Source: Umezawaea endophytica
Lineage (GTDB): Bacteria; Actinomycetota; Actinomycetes; Mycobacteriales; Pseudonocardiaceae
Length of the DNA stretch: 64,000 bases
Direction: 5' to 3'
NCBI RefSeq assembly: GCF_025061645.1
Contig: NZ_JANYMP010000004.1
Coordinates: 365,117-429,116 of the forward strand
Below the pieces are notes generated by a model. It saw only the letters and a program-made list of their open reading frames with translations. It was not told the DNA's origin and did no database searches. Below, piece by piece: positions 30,480-44,777 of this stretch. The position numbers were made by a program, and so were the translations under genes. Positions within the stretch are counted from its first letter, which is position 1. Each line of letters opens with the position of its first letter.

Positions 30480-31315
30480 GCGCTCGCGGGGTGGCGGTCC
30501 GGGTCGGGCTGGGCCGCGGTTGGACGGAGTTCCGCCAGCGGGCGCTCGACGTCGGCGGACTGGTGGGGGAGTTGTGGCCGTGGGTCATCGGCGCGTTCGC
30601 GCTGCACGCGCTGAGCGGCCGGACCATGGGCGACACCGCCCTGGACGTCGGCTTGCAGGGGATTCCGGGCCTCCTGGCCGTGAGCGTCGTCTACACCGGG
30701 CTGCTCGGCCTGTCCCTCGCTCTGGTCACCGACCAGTCGGACGGCACGCTGCTGCGGATGAAGGCCGTGCCCAACGGGACGATCGGCTACCTCGTCGGCA
30801 CGGTGCTCGGCCGCGCCGTGCTCTGCGTCGAGACCGCGCTGATCCTGCTGGTGCTGTCGGCGTGGCTGTTCGAGGACGTCCAGGTGGGCCGCGTGGTGAC
30901 GTGGCTCTTCCTGCCGGGGGTGCTCGTGCTCGGGCTGCTCGCGATCCTGCCGCTCGGCGTGGTCGTCGGCGCGGCGTTCCGCAGCCGGGCGAGCCTGGGT
31001 CTGGTCACGTTGCCCGTCATGGGCCTGCTGGCGATCTCCGGGGTGTTCTACCCGCTGGCCTCGCTGCCCCGGTTCCTCCAGTGGGTCGGCGAGCTGTTCC
31101 CGGTGTACTGGCTGGGCCTGGGGCTGCGGTGGGCGCTGCTGCCGAGCCAGGCGGTCCTCGCCGAGGTCGACGGCTCGTGGCGGCACCTGGAGATGGTCGG
31201 AGTGCTCGGGGCGTGGGCGGTCGTCGGCCTCGTCGCGGCGCCCGTCATGCTGCGTCGCATGGCACGGAGGGAACCCGGCTCGACCGTGCGACCGGACGCC
31301 GCGGGACAGGGGTGA
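30476..31315 (+). CDS. ABC-2 type exporter permease
   Basis: This 279-residue protein has six predicted helices and an N-terminal cytoplasmic segment. The ABC-2 pattern is visible in TDQSDGTLLRMKAVPNGTIGYLVGTVLGR and GVFYPLASLPRFLQWVGELFPVYWL. It starts at GTG 30476 over the ATPase stop. Together with the ATPase it would export a drug or lipid; the substrate is unknown. Confidence 0.9.
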   Translation: MSARGVAVRVGLGRGWTEFRQRALDVGGLVGELWPWVIGAFALHALSGRTMGDTALDVGLQGIPGLLAVSVVYTGLLGLSLALVTDQSDGTLLRMKAVPNGTIGYLVGTVLGRAVLCVETALILLVLSAWLFEDVQVGRVVTWLFLPGVLVLGLLAILPLGVVVGAAFRSRASLGLVTLPVMGLLAISGVFYPLASLPRFLQWVGELFPVYWLGLGLRWALLPSQAVLAEVDGSWRHLEMVGVLGAWAVVGLVAAPVMLRRMARREPGSTVRPDAAGQG

Positions 31316-31317
31316 CG

Positions 31318-31560
31318 ATGAGCGAGACGATCCACAACCGGATCGCCATGCTGCGCGCGGAGCGCGGGATCTCCCGCCGCGACCTCGCCGAGGCGCTGGG
31401 CGTGCACTACCAGACCGTCGGCTACCTCGAACGCGGCGAGTACAGCCCCAGCCTGTTCCTCGCGCTGCGCATCGCGGAGCACTTCGAGGTGCCGATGGAG
31501 GTCGTGTTCTCCACGAAACCGTTCCCGCGGCTCGGCAGCCAACCGGGTGAGGTGTCCTGA
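31318..31560 (+). CDS. Small XRE-family regulator (YozG/YdcN-like)
   Basis: This 80-residue protein is nearly all helix-turn-helix (NRIAMLRAERGISRRDLAEALGVHYQTVGYLERGEYSPSLFLALRIAEHFEVPMEVVFSTKPF). This type is common as the last gene of ABC exporter operons and probably regulates it. It starts 2 bp after the permease stop. Confidence 0.9.
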   Translation: MSETIHNRIAMLRAERGISRRDLAEALGVHYQTVGYLERGEYSPSLFLALRIAEHFEVPMEVVFSTKPFPRLGSQPGEVS

Positions 31561-31632
31561 ACACCGCATTTGCCCGACCCGATCACCAGCTTCGCCGGCA
31601 CTCTGGGGTGACCATCCAGACAGGGGGAAGCG

Positions 31633-32988
31633 ATGGTGTTCGACCACGCGCGGTGGCAGGCCAGGCTCGACGAACTGGTCCACGACCACCGGGTTCCGGG
31701 TGCGGTGCTGGCGGTGCTGGCCGAGGGGGAGGTCCACGAGTTCGCGACCGGTGTGCTGCACCGCGGCACGGGGGTGGCGACGACGGTCGACTCGCTGTTC
31801 CAGATCGGCTCGATCAGCAAGGTGTACACGGCGACGCTGGTGGCCCAGCTCGTCGAAGCGGGTGAGCTGGAGCTGGACGCGACCGTGGTGTCCGTGCTGC
31901 CGGAGTTCGCGGTGGCCGACGCGGAGGCGACGAAGTCGGTGACGGTGCGGCAGCTCCTGAACCACACCAGCGGCATCGACGGGGACTTCTTCCACGACAC
32001 CGGCCGGGGTGACGACTGCGTGGCGAAGTACGTGGAGGCGTGCGCCGGGCTGCCGCAGAACCACGCGCCGGGCGCCACGATGTCGTACTGCAACAGCGGG
32101 TTCAAGATCCTCGGCCGGATCGTTGAGGTCGTCACCGGGCGGGTGTGGGACACCGCGCTGCGCGAGCGGATCGTCGAGCCGCTGGGGTTGACGCGCACGG
32201 TGACGCTGCCGGAGGAGGTGCTGCGGTTCCGCGCGGCGATGGGGCACACCGGTGGACCGGGGGTCGACCCGGAACCGGCTCCGGTGTGGAGCCTCCCGCG
32301 CTCGATCGGACCCGCGGGCGGCATCGTCGCGAGCGCCGCGGACGTCGTCCGGTTCGCCCGTGCGCACCTGGACGGCGGTCTCGCGCAGGACGGCACGCGG
32401 GTGCTGCGGGCCGAGACCGTCGCGGCCATGACGCGCCCCGAGGTCGAGGTGCCCAACCGGTGGCGCGGACCGAGCCACTGGGGGCTGGGGTGGGAGCTGT
32501 TCGACTGGCCGGGCGGTCCGGTGTTCGGCCACAGCGGCGCGACGATCGGGCAGTACTCGTACCTGACGGTGGTTCCGGGAGCCGGGGTGGTGATCGTGCT
32601 GCTGACCAACGGCGGCGAGGTCGACGGGCTGCACGGGACGCTCACCCACGAGCTGCTGGCCGAGCTGGCGGGCGTGGGGATGGCGCACTTCGCGCCGCCG
32701 TCCGACCCGCCGGAGGTCGACTTCGCCCGGCACCTCGGCGCCTACCGCAGCGAGGGGATCGACTTCGAGCTGACCGACCGCGACGGCGCGCTGCACATGA
32801 GCTACCGGTGGCGCGGCGAGACGGCGGACCTCGTCCAGCCGCGGGAACTCGACTTCGTGGCGGTGACGGACACCCTGTTCGGCGGTCGTGCCGACGAGCG
32901 CGAGCAGTGGCTGCCGCTGGTGTTCTACCCGGTCGGCGACACCGCTTACCTGCACTTCGCGCTGCGGGCGGTGCCGAAGGTCGGCTGA
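31633..32988 (+). CDS. Serine hydrolase of the beta-lactamase class C/esterase family
   Basis: This 451-residue protein has catalytic SxxK in IGSISKVYTATL, YxN in YCNSGFKILG and the third motif HSG in VFGHSGATIGQYS. There is no clear signal peptide, so it may be cytosolic. A C-terminal extension (about 340-451, PPEVDFARHLGAYRSEGIDFELTDRDG) forms the beta-rich lobe seen in such esterases and peptidases. ATG 31633 is preceded by AGGGGGAAGC. The substrate is unknown. Confidence 0.9.
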   Translation: MVFDHARWQARLDELVHDHRVPGAVLAVLAEGEVHEFATGVLHRGTGVATTVDSLFQIGSISKVYTATLVAQLVEAGELELDATVVSVLPEFAVADAEATKSVTVRQLLNHTSGIDGDFFHDTGRGDDCVAKYVEACAGLPQNHAPGATMSYCNSGFKILGRIVEVVTGRVWDTALRERIVEPLGLTRTVTLPEEVLRFRAAMGHTGGPGVDPEPAPVWSLPRSIGPAGGIVASAADVVRFARAHLDGGLAQDGTRVLRAETVAAMTRPEVEVPNRWRGPSHWGLGWELFDWPGGPVFGHSGATIGQYSYLTVVPGAGVVIVLLTNGGEVDGLHGTLTHELLAELAGVGMAHFAPPSDPPEVDFARHLGAYRSEGIDFELTDRDGALHMSYRWRGETADLVQPRELDFVAVTDTLFGGRADEREQWLPLVFYPVGDTAYLHFALRAVPKVG

Positions 32989-32999
32989 GCGCGCCCGTC

Positions 33000-33021
33000 C
33001 GCCGGGTGGCGCCACCCGGCG
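33000..33021. terminator. Terminator after the serine hydrolase gene
   Basis: A perfect 22-bp palindrome with core GCCGGGTGGCGCCACCCGGC begins 12 bp after the stop. It can fold as a 9-bp stem with a 4-nt loop. Confidence 0.65.
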
Positions 33022-33079
33022 TGGAGGCCGCGTCCGGCGGATGATCCGGATTCCACCCCGCGTCGCGCAGGAGGCCACG

Positions 33080-34144
33080 ATGACCCCGCACCACGAGGCC
33101 ACCGTGGTCGACGCGCACAACGACCTGCTGATGCTGGTCGTGCGCCGCCCCCGCGCGGTGTGGGCGACCTACTTCCGCGACCACTGGTACCCGCAGTTGC
33201 GCGAGGGCGGCGTCGACGTGCAGGTGCTGCCGGTGTTCATCGACGCGGAGTTCCGGCCCGAGGGAGCGCTGCGCGAGACGCTGCGGATGGTCGAGGCGGC
33301 CCACCGGATCGCGGAGGCGAACGCCGACGTCGTCGCCCTCTGCCGCGACGGCGCGGAGATCGACGCGGCGCTGGCGTCCGGGCGGATCGCGCTCGTCCTG
33401 GCGCTGGAGGGCTGCCCGCAGGTCGACGACGACCTGGAACTCCTGCACACCCTGTCCCGGCTGGGCGTGCGGGTCGTGTCGTTCACGCACTTCGGCCGGT
33501 CGATGCTCGCCGACGGCTCCGCCGAGGACGCCACCGGCGGCAGGCTGACCCGCGCGGGCGTCGAGGCGGTCGGCCTCCTCGAAGCGCTGGACGTCCTGGT
33601 GGACGTGTCGCACCTGAGCCGTTCCGGCGTCGACCACGTGCTGGAGCTGGCGACCAGGCCGGTGATCGCGACGCACTCGTCGGCGCACGCCGTGCACCGG
33701 CACCACCGCAACCTCGTCGACGACCACCTGCGCGGTGTCGCGGCCACCGGCGGCGTCGTGTGCGTGACCTTCTTCGCGGGGTTCCTCACCGACGACAAGC
33801 CGACCCTGGACCACCTGGTGGACCACGTCGCCCACGTCGTGGCGGTCGCCGGGGAGGACCACGTCGGGCTGGGCAGCGACTTCATGTCCGAGGTGATCGA
33901 CGAGAAGGTCCCGGCGTGCGACCGGCCGCTGGTCGTCGAGGGCGTCGACGCGGAGATCGCGATCCCCGGCCTCGAAGGGCCCGCCGGCCTGCCGCTCGTC
34001 ACCGACGCCCTGCTCCGCCGCGGCTTCCCGGAGCCGCTGGTGCGCAAGGTGCTGGGCGCCAACGTCCTGCGCGTCCTGGGAGCGGGACCCCGGCGTCCCA
34101 GGGGGCCGGGATCGGGGTCGGGTGGGGGAATTGCCCTGAGCTGA
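33080..34144 (+). CDS. Membrane dipeptidase family M19 zinc hydrolase
   Basis: This 354-residue protein shows M19 metal-ligand regions: VVDAHNDLL, LALEGC, VIATHSSAHAVHRHHRN and GLGSDFMSE. ATG 33080 has AGGAGG at 33068. Family members hydrolyse dipeptides, some with a D-residue. The last 20 residues after VLRVLGAG are Pro/Gly/Arg-rich and vary in the family. Confidence 0.9.
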   Translation: MTPHHEATVVDAHNDLLMLVVRRPRAVWATYFRDHWYPQLREGGVDVQVLPVFIDAEFRPEGALRETLRMVEAAHRIAEANADVVALCRDGAEIDAALASGRIALVLALEGCPQVDDDLELLHTLSRLGVRVVSFTHFGRSMLADGSAEDATGGRLTRAGVEAVGLLEALDVLVDVSHLSRSGVDHVLELATRPVIATHSSAHAVHRHHRNLVDDHLRGVAATGGVVCVTFFAGFLTDDKPTLDHLVDHVAHVVAVAGEDHVGLGSDFMSEVIDEKVPACDRPLVVEGVDAEIAIPGLEGPAGLPLVTDALLRRGFPEPLVRKVLGANVLRVLGAGPRRPRGPGSGSGGGIALS

Positions 34145-34173
34145 GCGGCGCGCGCCGGTGCCAGGGTTCCGGT

Positions 34174-34788
34174 ATGAAGTTCGCCGGAGCCAGCCTCCTC
34201 GCCCTGCCCGTCTGCTTCACCGCCTACGGCGTCATCCGCTTCGTCGGCAGGCTGGACGGCCGCTACGGGCCCGGCCTGGACTGGCAGGCCGCTCACCTGG
34301 TGAACCTGGTCGGCCTGCTGCTGTTCGTGCTGGCGCTGCTCGCCCTGCGCCGGGCGATGCCGCGCACGACCGCCCGTGAGGTGGCGGTCGTCGCGACGCT
34401 CCTCGGCGTGGCCACGACGGTGGTGCAGTTCGTGGTCGACGTCCTCGCGGGCCTGGTCGCCGCCGACCGGGCCGGGATGACCGAGTTCACCAGGGCCTTC
34501 ACCGGGGTCCCCGGCGTCCGGCCGGTCTTCTACGTGGTGGGCCCGCCGCTGCTCTACGTCGGCCTGCTGGCACTGACGGTCCTGCTGGTCCGCGCCGGGA
34601 CGCTCGCCTGGTGGAGCCCGGCGCTGGTGCTGGTCGGCTCCGGGCTCACGATCGTCTCCCTCGACCTGATCCCGGTCGCCGGGCTGTGCCTGCTCGCCGC
34701 GCTGACCCCGCTCGGCAGGCTCCTCGGCCGGACCGAGGTCCCCGTCCGCGGCGCCCACGCCCGCCGGGTCGGCGGCCTGCCCTACTGA
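34174..34788 (+). CDS. Small integral membrane protein (DUF998-like)
   Basis: This 204-residue protein has six hydrophobic segments (for example VNLVGLLLFVLALLALR and LLYVGLLALTVLLV). Short charged loops connect them, and no catalytic motif is visible. It starts 29 bp after the dipeptidase gene, on the same strand. The family link is tentative and the role unknown. Confidence 0.6.
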   Translation: MKFAGASLLALPVCFTAYGVIRFVGRLDGRYGPGLDWQAAHLVNLVGLLLFVLALLALRRAMPRTTAREVAVVATLLGVATTVVQFVVDVLAGLVAADRAGMTEFTRAFTGVPGVRPVFYVVGPPLLYVGLLALTVLLVRAGTLAWWSPALVLVGSGLTIVSLDLIPVAGLCLLAALTPLGRLLGRTEVPVRGAHARRVGGLPY

Positions 34789-35146
34789 CCGCGGGGCTTG
34801 TTCGGAAACCCGCAGGCAGTGGACACGATGGGGACCACCCGACCGGGCCTTTGTCGCTATCGCACAAACCGGGCGATCCGGGGCACACTCCCTCGACGAT
34901 CGCGGTTCCCGCTGTGGCGAGCGGGCGAACCGAGCGCGGCCGAGATCACACCAGCATTCTCCTAGGGGTTGCCGAAGGGGCCCGCTAGGGGTTGTCGGCG
35001 GCTCGCCTTTTGGCAGATCCTTACAACGCAGGGCACCTGACACGCGTTGCGATCGCCATACCTTGTACTAGTAGGCAGTCGAGAGTGTTGACTCCGTTGC
35101 GACGGCGACGGCCGTCCAGTTCGTCGTCTTTCGAAAGGCCCGATCA
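34789..35146. other. Intergenic region upstream of the multidomain carboxylase
   Basis: There are 358 bp without a supported gene. The part nearest the carboxylase (35040-35090) is AT-richer, with TTGCGATCG and TACTAGTAGG words that could be promoter elements. A GAAAGGCCCGATCA ribosome-site-like stretch precedes the GTG start. Confidence 0.4.
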
Positions 35147-40633
<5,487 letters not shown>

Positions 40634-40643
40634 TTCCACTCCA

Positions 40644-40682
40644 CCGAACGGGCCGGGTCCACAGTGGACCCGGCCCGTTCGG
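40644..40682. terminator. Strong bidirectional terminator
   Basis: An 18-bp perfect stem starts CCGAACGGGCCGGGTCC (40644) and its complement ends at 40682, with loop CAG. It is placed between the carboxylase stop and the stop of the opposing membrane-protein gene. Confidence 0.9.
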
Positions 40683-40686
40683 CGTC

Positions 40687-42045
40687 CTAGAAGGACAGGT
40701 GAACCACGGCGACGACCACCAGCAGTCCCGGTCCGCGCAGCAGGCGGGCGATGAGGCCGATCGGCATGGTGCCCATCGGGGTGTCCAGGAGTGGGGAGTC
40801 GTACGCCATCGGGGGTTTGGTGGCGCCGCGGTAGACGGCGGCCACGGCTCCCACCGCGGACAGCGCCAGGTGCCCTGCGGGCACGACCGGGGTCGCGAGG
40901 GTCCACAGCAGGGCGGTGGTGGCGGGCAGGACGAGGTGCAGCAGGCGCAGTTCGGGGTCCGAGCCGCCCAGCGCGCGGCGCAGCGCGGCCGATCCGCTGA
41001 CCAGCCGCAGCCCTCTGGCGAAGCGGTCGGCGACCAGGAACAGGCAGCCGAGTTGGACCACGGCCACGACGGGTGGGGCGGTGAGGTGGCCTGCCAGGTA
41101 GGGCACCGGCAGCAGGCCGAGGAAGACCAGCGCGCCGAGGGGGTGTCGGGTGTGGCGGAGCAGGTCGGCGCGCAGCAGGGCCCGGCGCCTGCCGCCGGAG
41201 AAGCGGATCGACCGGACCGCGCCCGTCGCGCGCGCCTGGCGGAGCACCACCGTGCCGGACAGCAGCGCCGGGTCCAGGAACGTGGTCGCGGTGGCCGTGA
41301 CCGCGGCGACCTCGGCGCCGTCGGACAGCGCGCTCCTGGTCATCCTGGCGAGCATCCGATGGGCGTGCCACGTCGCCGCCGTCGCGAGGACGAACGCCGC
41401 ACCCGCCGGAAGCAGGATCGGCACAGGCGGCGGCCAGGGGAGTGACGGCACCGCCGCCAGCACGGCGGTGAACACGGCCAGACAGCCGATCAGCGCGGTG
41501 ATCCCGGCGCGGGCCCTGGAGGTTCGTCGTCGGCTCGCCTGCGCCTCGACGAGCGCGGCGGTGATGAGCACGCCGATCGGCGCGCCCAGGAGCGCGGAGG
41601 GGAGCGAGACCGTCGCGCCCAGCACCGCGCCCACGACCGCCGCGGCGGCGATCAGGACGGCGAACCTGGGCGCCAGCAACCGCTTCCGGTCCACCGGTGA
41701 GCTGAGGAGCCACGTCCGCGCCGCGGGCGAGACCAGCACCGGCCCCACCGCCATCGCCGCTCGGCACAGGAGCGCGACCGCGAGCAGCGCCGCCGTGAGG
41801 ACCGTCCACCGGAGCAGGTCCGGTGCCTGCGGCGGGCCCGCCGTCGCCACCCGCTCCAGCCCGGAGTTCACCGCCGAGACGAGCAGGCCACCGACGATGA
41901 CGACGTAGAGGGCCTGGCCGTAGAGGTCCGAGAGGCGGGCGGTCAGGGGACGCGGGTCGGCCCGGTAGCGGCGGAGCGCGCGCCTCAGGTCGGCGGCGGT
42001 GGTCGTGGGCTCCGGCCGGTCGTCGACGGGTGTCCGGCCGGTCAT
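40687..42045 (-). CDS. Polytopic membrane protein, partner of the ABC ATPase (DUF6297-like)
   Basis: This 452-residue protein has about ten hydrophobic segments and a hydrophilic N-terminal 40 residues. It is coupled to the upstream ABC ATPase by an ATGA overlap, as for ABC-2-like exporters. It lacks a clear ABC-2 signature, and the resemblance to DUF6297 proteins is from context and layout. It probably forms a transporter with the ATPase; the substrate is unknown. Confidence 0.7.
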   Translation of the reverse strand: MTGRTPVDDRPEPTTTAADLRRALRRYRADPRPLTARLSDLYGQALYVVIVGGLLVSAVNSGLERVATAGPPQAPDLLRWTVLTAALLAVALLCRAAMAVGPVLVSPAARTWLLSSPVDRKRLLAPRFAVLIAAAAVVGAVLGATVSLPSALLGAPIGVLITAALVEAQASRRRTSRARAGITALIGCLAVFTAVLAAVPSLPWPPPVPILLPAGAAFVLATAATWHAHRMLARMTRSALSDGAEVAAVTATATTFLDPALLSGTVVLRQARATGAVRSIRFSGGRRRALLRADLLRHTRHPLGALVFLGLLPVPYLAGHLTAPPVVAVVQLGCLFLVADRFARGLRLVSGSAALRRALGGSDPELRLLHLVLPATTALLWTLATPVVPAGHLALSAVGAVAAVYRGATKPPMAYDSPLLDTPMGTMPIGLIARLLRGPGLLVVVAVVHLSF

Positions 42046-42647
42046 GCGCCGAGGTCGACGTGCTGGTCGGCGACCGCGTCGCGCAGCCCGACGTCGTGGG
42101 TGGCCAGCAGGATCGCCGTGCCGGAGGCCTTCTCGGCGGCGAGCCGGTCGGCCAGCCACTCGCGACCCGCCGCGTCCAGGCGCTGCTCCGGTTCGTCCAG
42201 CACCAGCAGCCTCCGAGGTCGGATCAGGCACGAGGCGAGTGCCAGCCGCCGTCGCTGCCCGCTCGACAGCGTCGCGGGGAGCTGGTCGCTAACGCCCTCC
42301 AGCCCCAGTTCCGCGAGCACCTCGTCCACCCCACCGCCGCCGTGCGCGTGGGCGTGGAGGTCGAGGTGCTCCACGACGGACAGGTCGGGGAAGAAGTCGA
42401 AGTCGTCCAGCACCGACGCCACCGCTGCCCGGACCCCCGGATCGGACTCCCGCAGCACTGCCCCGTCGAGGCTGACGGTGCCCGAATCCGCTTCGGCCGA
42501 ACCCACGACGCAGTGCAGCAACGTCGACTTGCCCGCCCCGTTCGGGCCGATCACCGCCGTGGCCTCACCAGGACGCACGGTGAACGACACGCCGCGCAGC
42601 ACGGTCAGGCCGCCGTAGGCCTTGGTCAGGTCGCGCACTTCCAACAC
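42042..42647 (-). CDS. ABC transporter ATPase
   Basis: This 201-residue protein starts at GTG 42647. It shows Walker A GPNGAGKST, signature LSSGQRRRLALAS, Walker B LLVLDEPEQRLDAAG and H-loop LLATHD. The glutamate after Walker B is present. An in-frame ATG at 42722 would add 25 poorly conserved residues; GTG gives the family start (LEVRDLTKAYGG), so it is preferred without strong Shine-Dalgarno support. It pairs with the membrane protein downstream. Confidence 0.82.
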   Translation of the reverse strand: MLEVRDLTKAYGGLTVLRGVSFTVRPGEATAVIGPNGAGKSTLLHCVVGSAEADSGTVSLDGAVLRESDPGVRAAVASVLDDFDFFPDLSVVEHLDLHAHAHGGGGVDEVLAELGLEGVSDQLPATLSSGQRRRLALASCLIRPRRLLVLDEPEQRLDAAGREWLADRLAAEKASGTAILLATHDVGLRDAVADQHVDLGA

Positions 42648-42830
42648 GGGGCCGACGTTATCGGACGGCGTTCGTTCGGCGTGGCGGAGGTAGGTGGGTC
42701 TTCCGTGCCTCCCGGTCGGCATTTCGCGAATCCGAATTAGCCGTAGAGTTGATCATGTAATTTTCCAGGTTCGCGACACGCTCTACAAGGTGGTTCTGCC
42801 GGAGAGTACGCACGATTGCGGAGATTTACG

Positions 42831-42848
42831 TCAGTACAGTCGTACTGA
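42831..42848. promoter_or_regulatory. Palindromic operator candidate in the gene-poor region
   Basis: TCAGTAC, AGTC, GTACTGA is a perfect 18-bp dyad in the AT-richer part. It is a typical size for a dimeric repressor site; the regulated gene is not clear. Confidence 0.4.
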
Positions 42849-43044
42849 AATGCGGTGTTCCGCGACGGGAGAGCGCTTCCATCTGGAATCGGTCCATTGT
42901 CGCGAATTCACCCGGGATCGCTGGGGATGATGAAAAGCTCATTAGTGGCGCACATCACCGTGCGAGGAGCTGTGGGGTTCGGTGGTCACGACCGGCGGCC
43001 CTCGCGCTCCTGGGGAGCGCCGCGCACCGGCGGGAGTGCTGTGG

Positions 43045-43082
43045 CCGCAGCGGGTCGCTGTTGGCCCAACGACCCGCTGCGG
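43045..43082. terminator. Hairpin in the gene-poor region
   Basis: A perfect 13-bp stem (CCGCAGCGGGTCG / CGACCCGCTGCGG) with a 12-nt loop. It is probably a terminator of an unrecognised transcript. Confidence 0.5.
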
Positions 43083-43674
43083 CGCCCGAGCTGCCCAGGT
43101 CAACGGGACGGTGCCACGGGATCTGCCCCGCCCTCCGTCACGACGAAGAGAGGTTCGCCCGTCACGGTAGACCAGGGGCCACCCGGCGACCACCGGTCCC
43201 GGAGCCGCGTCCGGTCGGCGGGAACTCCGGCCTCTGTGGACGGCGGAGTCGCCTCTTGCCACGTGGCGGGGCGTCCACGCACAATTGCGCCCACGGTCGC
43301 GGTGGCGTTGAGTCGCGGTCCGTGTATAACCGATCGAGTGAATGGGGCCGAGTAGGCTTCAGTTCTTCGCCGTGATGTGCGCAGGTGTTCGGAAAAACGC
43401 GTCGGATCGTGGTGTTCGGTCACCCGCGCGCTACGATTTCGAACAACGCGGTCCGAAGTGGTGAGCGGCAGCGGTGTCGCCGGGTTGGTCCCCGGTGGAC
43501 AGCCGTTCACCGCGTCGGGCCGGTCGAACGTGAAATCCCAAATCCCAGGTCAACAACGAGACGAAGTGGAAAGACCCCCGTGATCGCCCCTGCCCGCCGG
43601 GAGTGCCCGCGCCCGCGGCACCGCCCCTGACCGAACCGCGCCTCCCCAACCACGGCGCCGCACCTCCCCCTTCC

Positions 43675-43705
43675 AGTGCCGTGACCGCCGAGCGGTCACG
43701 GCACT
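43675..43705 (+). terminator. Hairpin upstream of the small membrane protein gene
   Basis: A 14-bp perfect stem (AGTGCCGTGACCGC / GCGGTCACGGCACT) with a 3-nt loop lies 30 bp before ATG 43735. As a leader structure it may act as an attenuator, or end an upstream RNA. Confidence 0.6.
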
Positions 43706-43734
43706 GCACGACACCCGATTCCGGAGAGAACCGC

Positions 43735-43938
43735 ATGACGAACCCCGTGCCGCCCATCACCGAGCGAGCAGCACTGCTGCTGGTGGCGGCCATCCTGTGC
43801 GCGCTGGTCATGGGCGTGCTGGCGTTCCTGGCGTTCGGCAACGTCCCGGTGGCGGTCATCGCCGGCCTGACGGCGTTCGGCGGCGCGTTCGCCTTCCTCC
43901 ACGCGCACGTCCGCCCGAACGACGACGGGCGCGACTAG
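43735..43938 (+). CDS. Small two-span membrane protein (67 residues)
   Basis: The sequence is MTNPVPPITERAALLLVAAILCALVMGVLAFLAFGNVPVAVIAGLTAFGGAFAFLHAHVRPNDDGRD. It has two hydrophobic helices and short charged ends. ATG 43735 follows GGAGAGAA. It lies 68 bp upstream of the Crp/Fnr gene on the same strand. Function is unknown. Confidence 0.65.
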   Translation: MTNPVPPITERAALLLVAAILCALVMGVLAFLAFGNVPVAVIAGLTAFGGAFAFLHAHVRPNDDGRD

Positions 43939-44006
43939 CCCCGACGACCACCACCGACCTGCCCGCCCGCCCGGCGGGTGCCACGAGAGCGGGAACGAAA
44001 AGAGCC

Positions 44007-44735
44007 ATGAGCACGAGCGGAATCCACGCGTACGCCGGTACGCCGTGGCCGAGTGACGTCTTCCTGTCGCTGCTCGACAGGCCGGAGCACGACGAGCTGT
44101 GGACCATCGGCCGACCGCGCAGGCACCGGGCGGGGGACCGGATCGCGGAGCAGTTCGCGCGGCCCGACTCGGTCGCCGTCGTGCTGACGGGGTACGTGAA
44201 GACCGTCCGCGCGGCGCGGGCGGGCAGCAGACCGATGATGGTCGCCCTCTCCGGACCCGGCGACCTGCTGGGCGCGGAGGCGCACTGGACGGGCAAGCCG
44301 AGGCACGCGGGGCACGTCTCCTCGAAGGACGGTGACGTGCTGGTCGTCGGGAGGGAGGCCTTCACAGCGTTCCTGGAGAACCCCGCGGCCCACAGGGCCT
44401 TCACGGACGTGGTCGTGCGGCGGACAGTCCTGCGCGACGCGTCCCTCTCGTTCGCCACCCACAAGGTCAACATCCGGCTCCTCGCCTTCCTGGCGCGGAT
44501 GGAGGCCCTGTACGGCGAGCGGACCGAGCGGGGTGTCCTGCTGGACCTCGGGTTGAACTGCGACGACGTCAGCTCGGCCATCGGCGCGTCCATCCCGGCC
44601 GTCACCAAGGCGTTGAAGGAGCTGAAGGACGACGGGGTGCTGACCGTGCACCCCAGGAAGGTCCTGATCCACGAGAACCTCAAGCGCGTGCTGGACAGGG
44701 CCTGCGAGGCGGAAGCCGACGAGGTCCAGAGGTGA
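44007..44735 (+). CDS. Crp/Fnr-family transcriptional regulator
   Basis: This 242-residue protein has an N-terminal cyclic-nucleotide-binding-like barrel (GDRIAEQFARPDSVAVVLTGYVKTVRA...DLLGAEAHW). The C-terminal winged helix (LGLNCDDVSSAIGASIPAVTKALKELKDDGVLTVHPRKVLIH) follows the long dimer helix. No Cys cluster of FNR type is present. The effector-binding residues differ from classical CRP, so the ligand is uncertain. The start ATG 44007 lies behind GGAACGAAAAGAG. Confidence 0.88.
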   Translation: MSTSGIHAYAGTPWPSDVFLSLLDRPEHDELWTIGRPRRHRAGDRIAEQFARPDSVAVVLTGYVKTVRAARAGSRPMMVALSGPGDLLGAEAHWTGKPRHAGHVSSKDGDVLVVGREAFTAFLENPAAHRAFTDVVVRRTVLRDASLSFATHKVNIRLLAFLARMEALYGERTERGVLLDLGLNCDDVSSAIGASIPAVTKALKELKDDGVLTVHPRKVLIHENLKRVLDRACEAEADEVQR

Positions 44736-44738
44736 CCC

Positions 44739-44768
44739 GGTGGGGCGCGGATCCTCGCGCGCCCCACC
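44739..44768. terminator. Bidirectional terminator between Crp/Fnr gene and htpG
   Basis: An 11-bp perfect stem (GGTGGGGCGCG / CGCGCCCCACC) with an 8-nt loop lies between the two converging stops. Confidence 0.8.
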
Positions 44769-44777
44769 AGGACCCGG

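Larger units (their letters stand above)
42723..43674. other. Gene-poor region of about 1 kb
   Basis: No frame here has convincing coding bias. The left part (42740-42930) is AT-richer. One open frame ending at 42930 contains a TTA codon, which is rare here, and has no clear start. The rest shows several palindromes. It could hold untranslated RNA, a decayed gene or long regulatory sequence. Confidence 0.5.

Noticed and set aside
42694-42930. Frame of 78 codons in the AT-richer patch after the ABC ATPase gene
   Set aside because: It contains a TTA codon, has no ribosome site and weak codon bias. It might be a decayed gene fragment, but it is not supported as a gene.
43100-43510. Minus-strand frame of 136 codons in the gene-poor region
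   Set aside because: Third-position bias is weak, there is no ribosome site, and the peptide is Pro/Arg/Thr-rich like random GC-rich translation.
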